Below are positions 37,173 to 45,282 of a DNA stretch of 64,000 bases, in pieces; positions within the stretch are counted from its first letter, which is position 1; every line of letters begins with the position of its first letter. The notes below the pieces were generated by a model. The model ran no database searches. It worked only from the letters and a program-made list of their open reading frames with translations, and was not told where the DNA came from. Source of the DNA: Bacillus sp. EB600 (GTDB lineage: Bacteria; Bacillota; Bacilli; Bacillales; Cytobacillaceae); assembly GCF_024494385.1 (NCBI RefSeq), contig NZ_JAEVLT010000002.1:124001-188000 (forward strand), in the 5' to 3' direction. Position numbers and translations under genes: made by a program.

Positions 37173-37628
37173 TTGAAAGAAAATGGATCCGACGAACTTA
37201 TCCTTTCCGATGAACCGCGAAATATTTCAATCTTTGGATATGAACTAATTAGGGAAGTTCTTTTACCTGATATTCTAGGAAAAGATACACCTGAAATTCT
37301 TTATTGGGCTGGTAAAAGGCTCGCAAGAAAATATTCCTTAAAAACGATTGATGAGATTATTCACTTTTTCTCGCAAGCTGCCTGGGGCGATTTAACGATA
37401 AAAAGTGAAAAAAAGGATGAATTGGAGTTTGAATTAATCAGTCCCTTGCTTGTTTCACGGGTTAAATCCAAGGCAGAGCACTTTTTCCAATTAGAAGCAG
37501 GCTTTTTAGCACAGCAAATTGAATATCAAAAAGAAGCTGTTGCGGAAACATTTGAGCACCCTGTTAAACATGCTCAAAATGTTCTATTTACAGTAAAGTG
37601 GGATAAAAGAGATAAATTAGAAAAGTGA
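37173..37628 (+). CDS. yslB: YslB, DUF2507-family protein
   Basis: This 151-aa soluble protein matches YslB (DUF2507) in position between sdhC and lysC and in length. Visible features are the segment FGYELIREVLLPDILGKDTPEILYWAGKRLARKY near residue 20 and SQAAWGDL near 66, typical of the heme-NO-binding-like / V4R-related fold group in which I recall it being placed. The function is unknown. The start is a TTG at 37173 with GAGGGGAG a few nt upstream. Its stop codon runs directly into dispersed repeat copy E and then a bidirectional terminator. Confidence 0.85.
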   Translation: MKENGSDELILSDEPRNISIFGYELIREVLLPDILGKDTPEILYWAGKRLARKYSLKTIDEIIHFFSQAAWGDLTIKSEKKDELEFELISPLLVSRVKSKAEHFFQLEAGFLAQQIEYQKEAVAETFEHPVKHAQNVLFTVKWDKRDKLEK

Positions 37629-37680
37629 AAGCACCCGTTTAGCGAAGTACACTAGTCGCTGGGTGCTCGGGCTAGACAAA
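37628..37680 (-). repeat. dispersed modular repeat, copy E
   Basis: Read on the minus strand this is a short copy: TTGTCTAGCCCGAGCACC, CAGCGACTAGTGTACTTCGC and TAAACGGGTGCTTTC. The AAAGCAC end begins right at the yslB stop codon. It is inverted relative to copies A-D, as expected if the element is oriented with respect to the gene it follows. Confidence 0.85.
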
Positions 37681-37683
37681 TTT

Positions 37684-37711
37684 AAAAACCGGGCAGAGCC
37701 CGGTTTTTTCT
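37684..37711. terminator. bidirectional terminator between yslB and lysC
   Basis: ACCGGGC / GCCCGGT around AGA has T-runs on both strands. It serves the convergent yslB and lysC. Confidence 0.92.
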
Positions 37712-37716
37712 CATTA

Positions 37717-38940
37717 TTAATTATGCTTTTCTCCCAGTTCAAATGAATCATGTAATGCTTCAACGGCCTTGACCATATTTTTTTCTTCTACAACAGCTGA
37801 TACTTTTATCTCAGAAGTACTTACCATCTTTATTTCAACTTGACTAAATGCGAGCACCTCAAACATTTTAGCGGCTACACCTGGATTGGATATCATTCCA
37901 GAGCCAACAATTGATACTTTAGCTAGTTCATTCTCCGCTTCTATCCGGTCATAGTTTAATAAAGACTTGTTATTTTCTAAAACAGCTAATGTCTCATTTA
38001 AATCATTGGTTTTGATTGAAAACGATAGGTTTGTCATTTCCGACTCTGTCTTGCTTTGAATAATAATATCTACATTTATATGGTGTTCTGCAAGGGTCGT
38101 AAAAATAGTGGACAAGCTGCTCAAAGAATTGGCAAGTCCTAAAACCGTTACTCTTGTAATTTGATCTTCAAACGCTACTCCCCGGACAATTAAGTTTTGT
38201 TCCAATGTGGCTTCCTCCTCAATCACTGTTCCTTCGATTTTTTCCATACTTGAGCGGACCTCAAGTTTGACATGATAATTCTTTGCAAACTCCACTGCCC
38301 TCGGGTGCAATACCCCTGCTCCTAAATTAGCTAGTTCAAGCATTTCATCATACGATATATCCAATAGTTTGCGAGCAGTTTTCACATACCTTGGATCAGT
38401 TGTAAAAACACCTGTCACATCTGTATAAATGTCACATCTGTCCGCTCCAAGAGCAGCCGCTAAAGCAACTGCAGTTGTATCTGAACCGCCGCGTCCAAGG
38501 GTTGTAATTTCTCCCGTTTCGGTTACACCTTGAAATCCAGCTACAACGACAACTTTTCCGTCTGCTAATTGTTTTTCAATCGAAGTCGTTTGAATCTTGG
38601 TAATTCTCGCATTGCTATGTACTGGTTCTGTCAAAATTCCCGCCTGCCAACCAGTGTAAGAAACAGCATCCAAACCTTTCTCTTGAAGTGCAATTGCCAA
38701 TAGGGCAATCGTTGTTTGCTCACCCGTCGTTAATAGCATATCCATTTCCCGTTTACTAGGCTGGCTAGATAGTTCCTTTGCTAAATTAACAAGTTTGTCT
38801 GTTGTCTTTCCCATTGCCGAAACAACGACAACCACATTGTTACCCCGTTCTTTTTCTTCTTTTACACATTGGGCTACATTTAAAATTTTCTCCACACTTC
38901 CGACTGATGTCCCGCCGAATTTTTGGACAATAAGTCCCAT
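37717..38940 (-). CDS. lysC: aspartokinase II (lysine-sensitive)
   Basis: LysC phosphorylates aspartate, the first step to lysine, threonine, methionine and diaminopimelate. It is 407 aa from the ATG at 38940 (AAGGG upstream), giving MGLIVQKFGGTSVGS; the frame extends to 39018 but through the leader terminator. The kinase domain motifs are KFGGTSVGS, TTGEQ and LGRGGSDTTAVALAAALGAD. Two ACT domains occupy about residues 265-407 (RVTVLGLANSLSSLSTIF; VSIVGSGMISNPGVAAKMF). In B. subtilis an internal start makes a beta subunit; a Met near residue 247 could serve the same role here. A lysine riboswitch lies upstream. Confidence 0.96.
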   Translation of the reverse strand: MGLIVQKFGGTSVGSVEKILNVAQCVKEEKERGNNVVVVVSAMGKTTDKLVNLAKELSSQPSKREMDMLLTTGEQTTIALLAIALQEKGLDAVSYTGWQAGILTEPVHSNARITKIQTTSIEKQLADGKVVVVAGFQGVTETGEITTLGRGGSDTTAVALAAALGADRCDIYTDVTGVFTTDPRYVKTARKLLDISYDEMLELANLGAGVLHPRAVEFAKNYHVKLEVRSSMEKIEGTVIEEEATLEQNLIVRGVAFEDQITRVTVLGLANSLSSLSTIFTTLAEHHINVDIIIQSKTESEMTNLSFSIKTNDLNETLAVLENNKSLLNYDRIEAENELAKVSIVGSGMISNPGVAAKMFEVLAFSQVEIKMVSTSEIKVSAVVEEKNMVKAVEALHDSFELGEKHN

Positions 38941-38992
38941 AATTTTCCCTTCTTTCCAAACAAATAATGACGTCTTAAGATTATCCACAAAT

Positions 38993-39240
38993 AAAAAAGC
39001 AATGAGAGGGCATCTCATTGCTTAGAAATACGAAGAATAAACAAATCTTTCGCATACAATGTGAGATAGCTCTCCAAGACAGTTGTCTTGACAATCCAGT
39101 ATTTATTCAACACAGGACCAGCAAAGAAAACAATGAGTGTTTCTTTACTTCGGCGAACATTCCCTTTCAAAGTCCTTCATTAAAGCTCACTCTTCTCCAG
39201 ACCTTTACTCTTGAAGCTCGCACCTCTACCTTCACTTTAC
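38993..39240 (-). promoter_or_regulatory. lysine riboswitch (L box) of lysC with terminator
   Basis: The minus strand carries the L-box conserved pieces GGTAGAGGTGCGAGC, AAGAGTAAAGGTCTGGAGA, GTGAGCTTTAATGAAGG and GGGAATGTTCGCCGAAG in that order. The expression platform is a terminator, AGCAATGAGA / TCTCATTGCT (38998-39023) followed by six Ts. Lysine binding should favour termination before lysC. The start of lysC lies 58 nt beyond the hairpin. Confidence 0.95.
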
Positions 39241-39274
39241 TAGTATAAAGTGATTGTAATATAAAGTTTTACTA

Positions 39275-39303
39275 ATTATAACACAGTACCATTTTTCTGA
39301 CAA
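39275..39303 (-). promoter_or_regulatory. sigA promoter of the lysC leader
   Basis: On the minus strand, TTGTCA (39298-39303) and TATAAT (39275-39280) are separated by 17 bp. It lies immediately after the uvrC stop and about 30 nt before the aptamer. Confidence 0.85.
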
Positions 39304-39305
39304 TC

Positions 39306-41090
39306 TTAAGACTCTTGTAGTTTATTTATCAGTTCAAGTGCTGCATTACTTGGGATTCCAAGGGATGTAAAATCATCCAGAGCCGCTTCTTTCATCTTTT
39401 TAACCGAACCAAAATGTTTTAACAATAACTTTTTGCGTTTTGCACCAATACCAGGAATGTCATCTAATATCGACTGAAATGCACTTTTACCATGAAGCTG
39501 GCGATGAAACGTGATCGCAAACCGGTGAACCTCGTCCTGTATCCGTTGTAATAAATAAAATTCCTGGCTGTTTCTTGCAAGTGGAACTATTTCCAACGGA
39601 TTACCGTAAAGCAATTGCGATGTACGATGTTTGTCATCCTTCACAAGTCCTGATAAGGGAACATCGAGCCCCAGTTCATTTTCCAGCACGTCTCTGACGG
39701 CTTCAATATGACCTTTTCCCCCGTCAATGATAATTAAATCTGGAAGTGGCAGGTTTTCTTTTAATACCCTCGAATATCGTCTTCGTACCACTTCACGCAT
39801 GGATTCATAATCATCGGGACCCGTTACTGTTTTGATTTTATATTTTCGATACTCTCGTTTATTCGCTTTTCCATCGATAAACACAACTAAGGCAGAAACA
39901 GGGTCAGCCCCTTGGATATTGGAGTTATCAAACGTTTCGATTCGATGAGGAGTAAAAATACCCAGCATTTCACCGAGATTTTCAACAGCTTTAATGGTCC
40001 GTTCTTCATCTTTTTCAATTAATGAAAACTTTTCATTCAAAGCAATTTTTGCATTCTTGATCGCTAATTTCACAAGCTCTTTTTTCTGTCCCCGCTGGGG
40101 CTGGAGTACTTTGACTTGCAGAAGTTCTTCAGCAAGAGATAGATCAATTTCATCCTGTATGAGAATTTCCTTTGGTTTAAGATGATTTGCTTTCGTATAA
40201 AACTGACCGAGATAAGTTAAAATTTCTTCCTCAGGCTCATCATAAATTGGAAACATAGAGACATCACGCTCGATTAACTTTCCTTGGCGGACAAAAAAGA
40301 CTTGTACGCACATCCAGCCCTTATCTACAGCGTAGCCAAACACATCTCTGTCGGTAAAGTCAGTCATGGTCATTTTCTGTTTTTCCATCGTTGTTTCAAT
40401 ATGCGCAATTCTATCACGAAACTCCTTGGCCCTTTCAAAGTCCAGCTCTTCTGCGGCAAGCGTCATTCTTTCAGTCAGCTCTTTTTTAATTTCTTTATAT
40501 CCGCCGTTTAGAAAGCGAGTAATCTCATCGATCATTTGTTTATATTGCTCTTCATGAACCTCATTGACACAAGGTGCCAAGCATTGCCCTAAATGATAAT
40601 ATAAACACACTCGATCCGGCAGGGTTGAACATTTTCTTAACGGATATAGGCGGTCAAGAAGTTTCTTCGTATCGTTGGCAGCCCCAACGTTTGGATAGGG
40701 ACCAAAGTATTTCCCTTTATCCTTTTTTACCTTCCTTGTGATGATCAATTTGGGATGACGTTCAGCCGTAAGCTTAATAAATGGATAACTCTTGTCATCC
40801 TTAAGCATAATATTATATTTTGGATCATGTTTTTTAATTAAATTGATTTCCAATAAAAGTGCTTCGATATTGGAAGAAGTAACAATATATTCGAAGTCCT
40901 CTATTTCATTAACAAGCCTTAATGTTTTCCCATCGTGCGAGCCCGTGAAATAAGAACGGACGCGATTCTTTAAAATTTTAGCTTTTCCTACATATATGAT
41001 GGTACCCTGACGATCCTTCATTAAATAGCAGCCAGGCTGGTCAGGCAATAGCGTCAGCTTCTGCTTTATTATATTATTCAATCTGACCAC
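39306..41090 (-). CDS. uvrC: UvrABC system protein C (excinuclease subunit)
   Basis: UvrC makes both incisions in nucleotide excision repair. It is 594 aa. The N-terminal GIY-YIG nuclease is seen as [22 protein letters not shown] near residue 17. The UVR domain lies around residues 195-230 ([20 protein letters not shown]). The C-terminal RNase H-like nuclease starts at [21 protein letters not shown] near residue 365. A helix-hairpin-helix pair ends the protein ([21 protein letters not shown]). It lies between trxA and lysC as in B. subtilis. Confidence 0.98.
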   Translation of the reverse strand: MVRLNNIIKQKLTLLPDQPGCYLMKDRQGTIIYVGKAKILKNRVRSYFTGSHDGKTLRLVNEIEDFEYIVTSSNIEALLLEINLIKKHDPKYNIMLKDDKSYPFIKLTAERHPKLIITRKVKKDKGKYFGPYPNVGAANDTKKLLDRLYPLRKCSTLPDRVCLYYHLGQCLAPCVNEVHEEQYKQMIDEITRFLNGGYKEIKKELTERMTLAAEELDFERAKEFRDRIAHIETTMEKQKMTMTDFTDRDVFGYAVDKGWMCVQVFFVRQGKLIERDVSMFPIYDEPEEEILTYLGQFYTKANHLKPKEILIQDEIDLSLAEELLQVKVLQPQRGQKKELVKLAIKNAKIALNEKFSLIEKDEERTIKAVENLGEMLGIFTPHRIETFDNSNIQGADPVSALVVFIDGKANKREYRKYKIKTVTGPDDYESMREVVRRRYSRVLKENLPLPDLIIIDGGKGHIEAVRDVLENELGLDVPLSGLVKDDKHRTSQLLYGNPLEIVPLARNSQEFYLLQRIQDEVHRFAITFHRQLHGKSAFQSILDDIPGIGAKRKKLLLKHFGSVKKMKEAALDDFTSLGIPSNAALELINKLQES

Positions 41091-41162
41091 CCCTAAAAAA
41101 TACTTATCCCTAAATTTTAAAACAAACCGTATATAAAGAAAAGTAAAGATTTATGGGAAAAG

Positions 41163-41194
41163 AAAAACCTTAGCCAGTTTTACTGACTAAGGTT
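41163..41194 (-). terminator. terminator of trxA
   Basis: On the minus strand, AACCTTAGTCAGT pairs with ACTGGCTAAGGTT over an AAA(A) loop and is followed by a TTTCTTTT tail. Confidence 0.9.
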
Positions 41195-41202
41195 CAGCTT
41201 TC

Positions 41203-41517
41203 TTAGATATGCTTTTCGATAACGCCTGATAAAGCTTCTTTTGGCTGGAAGCCAACAACCTTATCAACTATTTCGCCATTTTTTAGAACCAATAAAGTAG
41301 GGATGCTCATAACGCCATACTTTGCAGCAGTTTCTTGATTTTCATCTACGTCAAGTTTGACGATTTTTACTTTATCTCCAATTTCGGAGTCAATTTCTTC
41401 AAGAACTGGAGCAATCATTTTGCAAGGTCCGCACCATGGTGCCCAGAAGTCAACAAGTACTAAGTCTGAACTTGTTTGTTCAGCAAAGTTTTGGTCAGTA
41501 ACGTGTGTAATAGCCAT
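41203..41517 (-). CDS. trxA: thioredoxin
   Basis: TrxA is the general dithiol reductant of the cytosol. It is 104 aa. The active site is [17 protein letters not shown] near residue 26, with the cis-Pro in [11 protein letters not shown] near residue 73. A strong ribosome site (AGGAGGC) precedes the ATG at 41517. It is flanked by its own terminator and by the etfA terminator, so it is monocistronic. A palindromic CATC(A)TTTAA(A)CGATG lies between the likely promoter boxes. Confidence 0.98.
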   Translation of the reverse strand: MAITHVTDQNFAEQTSSDLVLVDFWAPWCGPCKMIAPVLEEIDSEIGDKVKIVKLDVDENQETAAKYGVMSIPTLLVLKNGEIVDKVVGFQPKEALSGVIEKHI

Positions 41518-41640
41518 TTGAAATGCCTCCTATTTAATACTTACATACTATGGAAAGTATAACATCGTTTAAATGATGATGCTAATAATTTGTTTCGGAA
41601 GTAATATTCCCCAAAAAATGAAAAGTTATTTCCTTAACAA

Positions 41641-41673
41641 TAAAAATGGCGGGCAAATGTGACTGCCCGCCAT
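41641..41673 (-). terminator. terminator of the fadR-fadB-etfBA operon
   Basis: On the minus strand, ATGGCGGGCA / TGCCCGCCAT is followed by TTTTATT, seven nt after the etfA stop. Confidence 0.9.
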
Positions 41674-41679
41674 AAACAG

Positions 41680-42657
41680 TTAGGAATGAACTTTAAGTTT
41701 TCTAAATTCTTCCGTTAAGATTGGCACAACCTCAAAAAGATCGCCAACAATTCCATAATCGGCCACATTGAAAATGTTTGCTTCTGGATCTTTATTAATC
41801 GCTACGATTACTTTAGAGTTAGACATACCGGCTAAATGCTGAATAGCCCCGGAAATTCCGCAAGCAATGTAAAGATCTGGTGTTACCACCTTACCGGTTT
41901 GACCAATTTGCATGGAATAATCACAATAATCAGCGTCACATGCACCACGTGATGCCCCGACTGCTCCGCCCAATACTTGAGCCAATTCTTTCAACGGTGC
42001 AAAGCCTTCGGCGCTTTTTACACCACGTCCTCCGGAAATAATCACTTTCGCTTCAGATAAGTCAACACCCTCACTTGCTTTTTTAACAACCTCTTTGATA
42101 ATAGAGCGGAGGTCGTTAATTTCAACAGAAAGTGCGGTGATTTCTCCACTTCGACTTTCATCTTTTTCTAAAGGTGCAATATTATTTGGGCGGATTGTCG
42201 CAAAAATCAACCCACTTGTGACAATTTTCTTTTCAAATGCTTTACCAAAATATATTGGTCTTATAAAAACAATATTCCCCCCAGCAGCCTCTATGCCCGT
42301 TGCATCGGAAATTAACCCAGAAGAAAGCTTAGCAGCGATTTTCGGTGTAAGATCTTTACCTAAAGCAGTATGACCTGCAATAATTCCTTCTGGCTTTTCT
42401 TTGTCAATAACTGCAAGTAATGCTTGAGAATAGCCATCAGACGAATATTGCTTTAATTTCTCATTTTCCACAACCACCACACGGTCTGCACCGTTAGCAA
42501 TTAAATCTTGGCCTAAATCGCTTACATTTTCACCAAGTAATACGCCTACGATCTCTCCCCCTTCTGAAACAGTTTTAGCTGCAGCAATTGCCTCAAACGA
42601 TACATTACGAAGTGATCCATCACGTGCTTCACCCAATACTAATACTTTTCTTGCCAT
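41680..42657 (-). CDS. etfA: electron transfer flavoprotein alpha subunit
   Basis: EtfA pairs with EtfB to take electrons from acyl-CoA dehydrogenases to the respiratory chain. It is 325 aa. The C-terminal FAD-binding signature is clear: RGVKSAEGFAPLKELAQ, ASRGACDADYC, then IGQTGKVVTPDLYIACGISGAIQHLAGM near residue 250 and INKDPEANIFNVADYG. The ATG at 42657 follows AGGAGGG. It is the last gene of fadR-fadB-etfB-etfA. Dispersed repeat copy F lies between etfB and etfA. Confidence 0.97.
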   Translation of the reverse strand: MARKVLVLGEARDGSLRNVSFEAIAAAKTVSEGGEIVGVLLGENVSDLGQDLIANGADRVVVVENEKLKQYSSDGYSQALLAVIDKEKPEGIIAGHTALGKDLTPKIAAKLSSGLISDATGIEAAGGNIVFIRPIYFGKAFEKKIVTSGLIFATIRPNNIAPLEKDESRSGEITALSVEINDLRSIIKEVVKKASEGVDLSEAKVIISGGRGVKSAEGFAPLKELAQVLGGAVGASRGACDADYCDYSMQIGQTGKVVTPDLYIACGISGAIQHLAGMSNSKVIVAINKDPEANIFNVADYGIVGDLFEVVPILTEEFRKLKVHS

Positions 42658-42695
42658 ACTTTTACCCTCCTGTATTCTGTTATATTAGAAATGTG

Positions 42696-42756
42696 GTAGC
42701 ACCCCATTTAGCGATTCACCTAGGCGCTGGGTGCTGTGTCTAGACAGTTTTCAAAG
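42696..42756 (-). repeat. dispersed modular repeat, copy F
   Basis: Read on the minus strand this is a diverged short copy: CTTTGAAAACTGTCTAGACA, CAGCACCCAGCGCCTAGGTG and AATCGCTAAATGGGGTGCTA. It sits in the etfB-etfA intercistronic gap, inside an operon, so it is tolerated in a coding transcript. Confidence 0.75.
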
Positions 42757-42782
42757 ATTAACTGTTAGACTTTACTATCTTT

Positions 42783-43556
42783 TTAAATAACTTTTGCCTC
42801 TGTATGGAGAAGCTGAACGAGTTCTTTTACCTGTTCATTTAATTCTCCTGAGAGAACTTTTCCTGCCTCTTTTTTTGGCGGTAAATATAGTTCAATTGTT
42901 TTGGTTTTGGCTTCTACATCATCCTCATCAAGGTCAAGATCATCTAGCTCAAGTTTATCAAGAGGTTTCTTTTTGGCTTTCATAATCCCTGGAAGGGATG
43001 GATAACGTGGCTCGTTTAAGCCTTGTTGTGCCGTAACCAAGAGTGGAAGGTTCGTTTCAATTACTTCAGAATCCCCTTCAACATCACGAGTTACCGTTGC
43101 TTTACCTCCATCAATTTCAAGTTTAGTAATTGTTGTTACATAAGGAATAGCTAGCAGTTCAGCTACACGAGGGCCAACCTGTCCTGATGCCCCATCAATG
43201 GCAACATTTCCACCTAAAATCAAATCCGCATTTTTATCTATTAAATATTCAGCAAGAACTTTGGCTGTTGTAAATTGGTCAGTATTTTCAACATCGTCTT
43301 CAATATTAATTAAAACAGCTTTATCTGCACCCATTGCCAATGCAGTACGCAATTGCTTTTCAGATTCCTCATTACCGACAGAAATGACAGTTACTTCGCC
43401 TCCATGAGCATCACGGACTTGAATCGCTTCTTCAATCGCGTATTCATCATAAGGATTAATGATGAATTCTGCGCCATCATCATTAATTTTGCCGCCTGCA
43501 ATGGTAATCTTTTCTTCAGTATCAAAGGTCCTTTTCATTAATACAAAAATATTCAT
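42783..43556 (-). CDS. etfB: electron transfer flavoprotein beta subunit
   Basis: EtfB binds AMP and forms the ETF heterodimer with EtfA. It is 257 aa from the ATG at 43556 (AGGAGGG, 5-nt spacer), beginning MNIFVLMKRTFDTEEKI; the longer frame is spurious. The ETF beta signature region VAEYLIDKNADLILGGNVAIDGASGQVGPRVAE lies near residue 95. A recognition-loop-like segment follows (AIPYVTTITKLEID). It follows fadB by about 116 nt and precedes etfA, as in the B. subtilis fatty-acid degradation operon. Confidence 0.97.
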   Translation of the reverse strand: MNIFVLMKRTFDTEEKITIAGGKINDDGAEFIINPYDEYAIEEAIQVRDAHGGEVTVISVGNEESEKQLRTALAMGADKAVLINIEDDVENTDQFTTAKVLAEYLIDKNADLILGGNVAIDGASGQVGPRVAELLAIPYVTTITKLEIDGGKATVTRDVEGDSEVIETNLPLLVTAQQGLNEPRYPSLPGIMKAKKKPLDKLELDDLDLDEDDVEAKTKTIELYLPPKKEAGKVLSGELNEQVKELVQLLHTEAKVI

Positions 43557-43672
43557 TGTTACCCTCCTAAAATTTTTAATATTTTTTCTCTTCCAAAGAT
43601 TTAGATAATTCTTCATAAAAAAATATAATTGAAAATCTTCCAATGCATGGATAAAGCTGCATGCTATGAAGA

Positions 43673-44446
43673 TTATTTACCCTGAAATTTGGGTGCCCTT
43701 TTTTCTATAAAGGCCTGAATTCCCTCTTGGCCATCACCCGACATAAACACGCGTCCAAATACTTCTGCCTCTTTGTTAACTCCATCATAAAACCTATTTG
43801 TCTTGGAGTAATTCAATAATTCTATTGCAGCTTTTAAAGAGATTGGGCTTTTTCGGGAAATTTTTTTGGCCATTGAAAATGCCTTTTCAAACACTTCATT
43901 TTCAGGATATGCCTGGTTGGCTAATCCAAATTGGACCGCTTGATCACCAGTAATTGGTTCAGATGTGAATAATATTTCTGCAGCTTTAGCTGTACCCACA
44001 TATTTAGGTAGTCTTTGCGACCCTCCGAATCCCGGCACTAATCCAAGCTGCAGCTCTGGTAGACCCAGTTTGGCATTTTCACTCACAATCCTGATATGAC
44101 AGGCCATCGCTAACTCAAGACCACCACCTAAAGCGGCACCATGAATGGCTGCAATAATTGGTTTAGGGAAATTTTCCATCCGTTCAAACAAATCCTGCCC
44201 GACTCTGCTTAGCTTGGTGAAATCCTCCTGATTATCGAAGGTTGTAAACTCCTTAATATCAGCTCCTGCTGAAAAGAAGCGCCCATCCCCATGTACAAGT
44301 AGAACCCTAATTTGATCATTAGTCTCGATCTCATCCAATACCATTGACAATTCCCGTAGCACTCCTTGTGATAATGCATTTGCAGGCGGCCGTTGAAATG
44401 TAATCGTAGCAATTTGATCCTTATATGACCAACGCAAATATTCCAA
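43673..44446 (-). CDS. fadB: enoyl-CoA hydratase (crotonase family)
   Basis: FadB hydrates trans-2-enoyl-CoA in beta-oxidation. It is 257 aa from the TTG at 44446. That start is preferred because GGGAGGGG lies 6 nt upstream and the longer frame would overlap fadR. The oxyanion-hole motifs are FSAGADIKEF near residue 62 and IHGAALGGGLELAMACHIRI near 100. The catalytic Glu region is GLPELQLGLVPGFGGSQRLP near 130. It lies 32 nt after fadR and ahead of etfB. The exact chain-length specificity cannot be seen. Confidence 0.93.
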   Translation of the reverse strand: MEYLRWSYKDQIATITFQRPPANALSQGVLRELSMVLDEIETNDQIRVLLVHGDGRFFSAGADIKEFTTFDNQEDFTKLSRVGQDLFERMENFPKPIIAAIHGAALGGGLELAMACHIRIVSENAKLGLPELQLGLVPGFGGSQRLPKYVGTAKAAEILFTSEPITGDQAVQFGLANQAYPENEVFEKAFSMAKKISRKSPISLKAAIELLNYSKTNRFYDGVNKEAEVFGRVFMSGDGQEGIQAFIEKRAPKFQGK

Positions 44447-44478
44447 ACCTATCCCCTCCCTTATGCTTTTTTTGGCAA

Positions 44479-45060
44479 CTATCCTCCGCACCCAGTGATT
44501 AATAATTGGTGAACCTGCCTTGCTAATGCCTTCAGATCGTACTTTTCTTCATTCATCACCCAAGAGGTTGCCATTTCATCAATCGTTCCAAAGATCATTT
44601 GTCGTGCGAGGCGGACATCTAGTTCTTTTGAAAACTCCCCATTTTCGATTCCTTCCAACACAATTTTATCAATTAGCTGTAGATATCTTTTAAGTACTTC
44701 GTTAATTTTCAAGCGAAGCTCTTTGTTTGTTTGACGCAGCTCCAATTGAGTAACAATTGCCAGATAATGATCATTGGAAAGCATGGCGAATTGTGTATCT
44801 ATCATTGTTAATAATTTCTCTGTTGCTGTCGTTTTTCCTGCAATTAAATTCTCAATTTTTTCTACAAAATCCCCCATCTTTTCCCTAAAAAGTGATATAA
44901 GAATATCTTCCTTATTTTTAAAATATAAGTAGATCGTTCCATCAGCCACTCCTGCTTGTTTGGCTATTTTTGCTACCTGTGACTGGTGATAACCGTTTTC
45001 AGCAATAACAACTACAGCCGCATCAATAATTTGCATATATTTAGGTCCATTTTTTTTCAA
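44479..45060 (-). CDS. fadR: TetR-family fatty-acid degradation regulator FadR
   Basis: FadR (YsiA) represses beta-oxidation genes and is released by long-chain acyl-CoA. It is 193 aa. The N-terminal TetR HTH is KYMQIIDAAVVVIAENGYHQ then SQVAKIAKQAGVADGTIYLYFKNKEDIL. The rest is the helical ligand domain. The TTG at 45060 has GGGGAG 6 nt upstream. A perfect FadR-type operator, TGAATGA-N4-TCATTCA, overlaps the start of its own transcript, so autoregulation of fadR-fadB-etfBA is likely. Assignment by sequence pattern, operator and synteny. Confidence 0.93.
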   Translation of the reverse strand: MKKNGPKYMQIIDAAVVVIAENGYHQSQVAKIAKQAGVADGTIYLYFKNKEDILISLFREKMGDFVEKIENLIAGKTTATEKLLTMIDTQFAMLSNDHYLAIVTQLELRQTNKELRLKINEVLKRYLQLIDKIVLEGIENGEFSKELDVRLARQMIFGTIDEMATSWVMNEEKYDLKALARQVHQLLITGCGG

Positions 45061-45140
45061 GTTTGTCTCCCCTTACTAAATGGCATCAGCTCGCTTTATT
45101 CTAAAAAAGAGAACAACAGTGCCAAATAGGAGATTTTTTT

Positions 45141-45167
45141 TGAAACGACTCATAGAAACTCGTTTCA
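45141..45167 (-). other. second inverted repeat in the fadR leader
   Basis: TGAAACGA (45141-45148) and TCGTTTCA (45160-45167) are perfect inverted copies around 11 nt. It lies between the FadR operator and the fadR ribosome site, so it would form a hairpin in the leader RNA or bind a second protein. Confidence 0.6.
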
Positions 45168-45172
45168 TCCTT

Positions 45173-45192
45173 ATGAATGAACAGTCATTCAT
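45173..45192 (-). promoter_or_regulatory. FadR operator
   Basis: The 20-bp palindrome ATGAATGA-ACAG-TCATTCAT fits the B. subtilis FadR consensus TGAATGAnTAnTCATTCA at all but one defined position. It begins about 7 bp downstream of the -10, so binding would block transcription start. Confidence 0.9.
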
Positions 45193-45198
45193 ATTTAA

Positions 45199-45228
45199 AT
45201 AGTATTGGATTTTAAGCCATGCTGTCAA
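45199..45228 (-). promoter_or_regulatory. sigA promoter of fadR-fadB-etfB-etfA
   Basis: On the minus strand, TTGACA (45223-45228) and TACTAT (45199-45204) are separated by 18 bp, directly followed by the FadR operator. Confidence 0.75.
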
Positions 45229-45251
45229 GAAATACGGATAGGCATTTTTAC

Positions 45252-45276
45252 AAAAATAAAGAGCCAAAAATGGCTC
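45252..45276 (-). terminator. terminator of lcfA
   Basis: On the minus strand, GAGCCA-TTTT-TGGCTC is followed by TTTATTTTT, six nt after the lcfA stop. Confidence 0.88.
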
Positions 45277-45282
45277 AAGGAA

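Noticed and set aside
45076..45267. 63-aa frame on the minus strand between lcfA and fadR
   Set aside because: It covers the fadR promoter, FadR operator and leader palindrome, has no ribosome site and no recognisable protein pattern.
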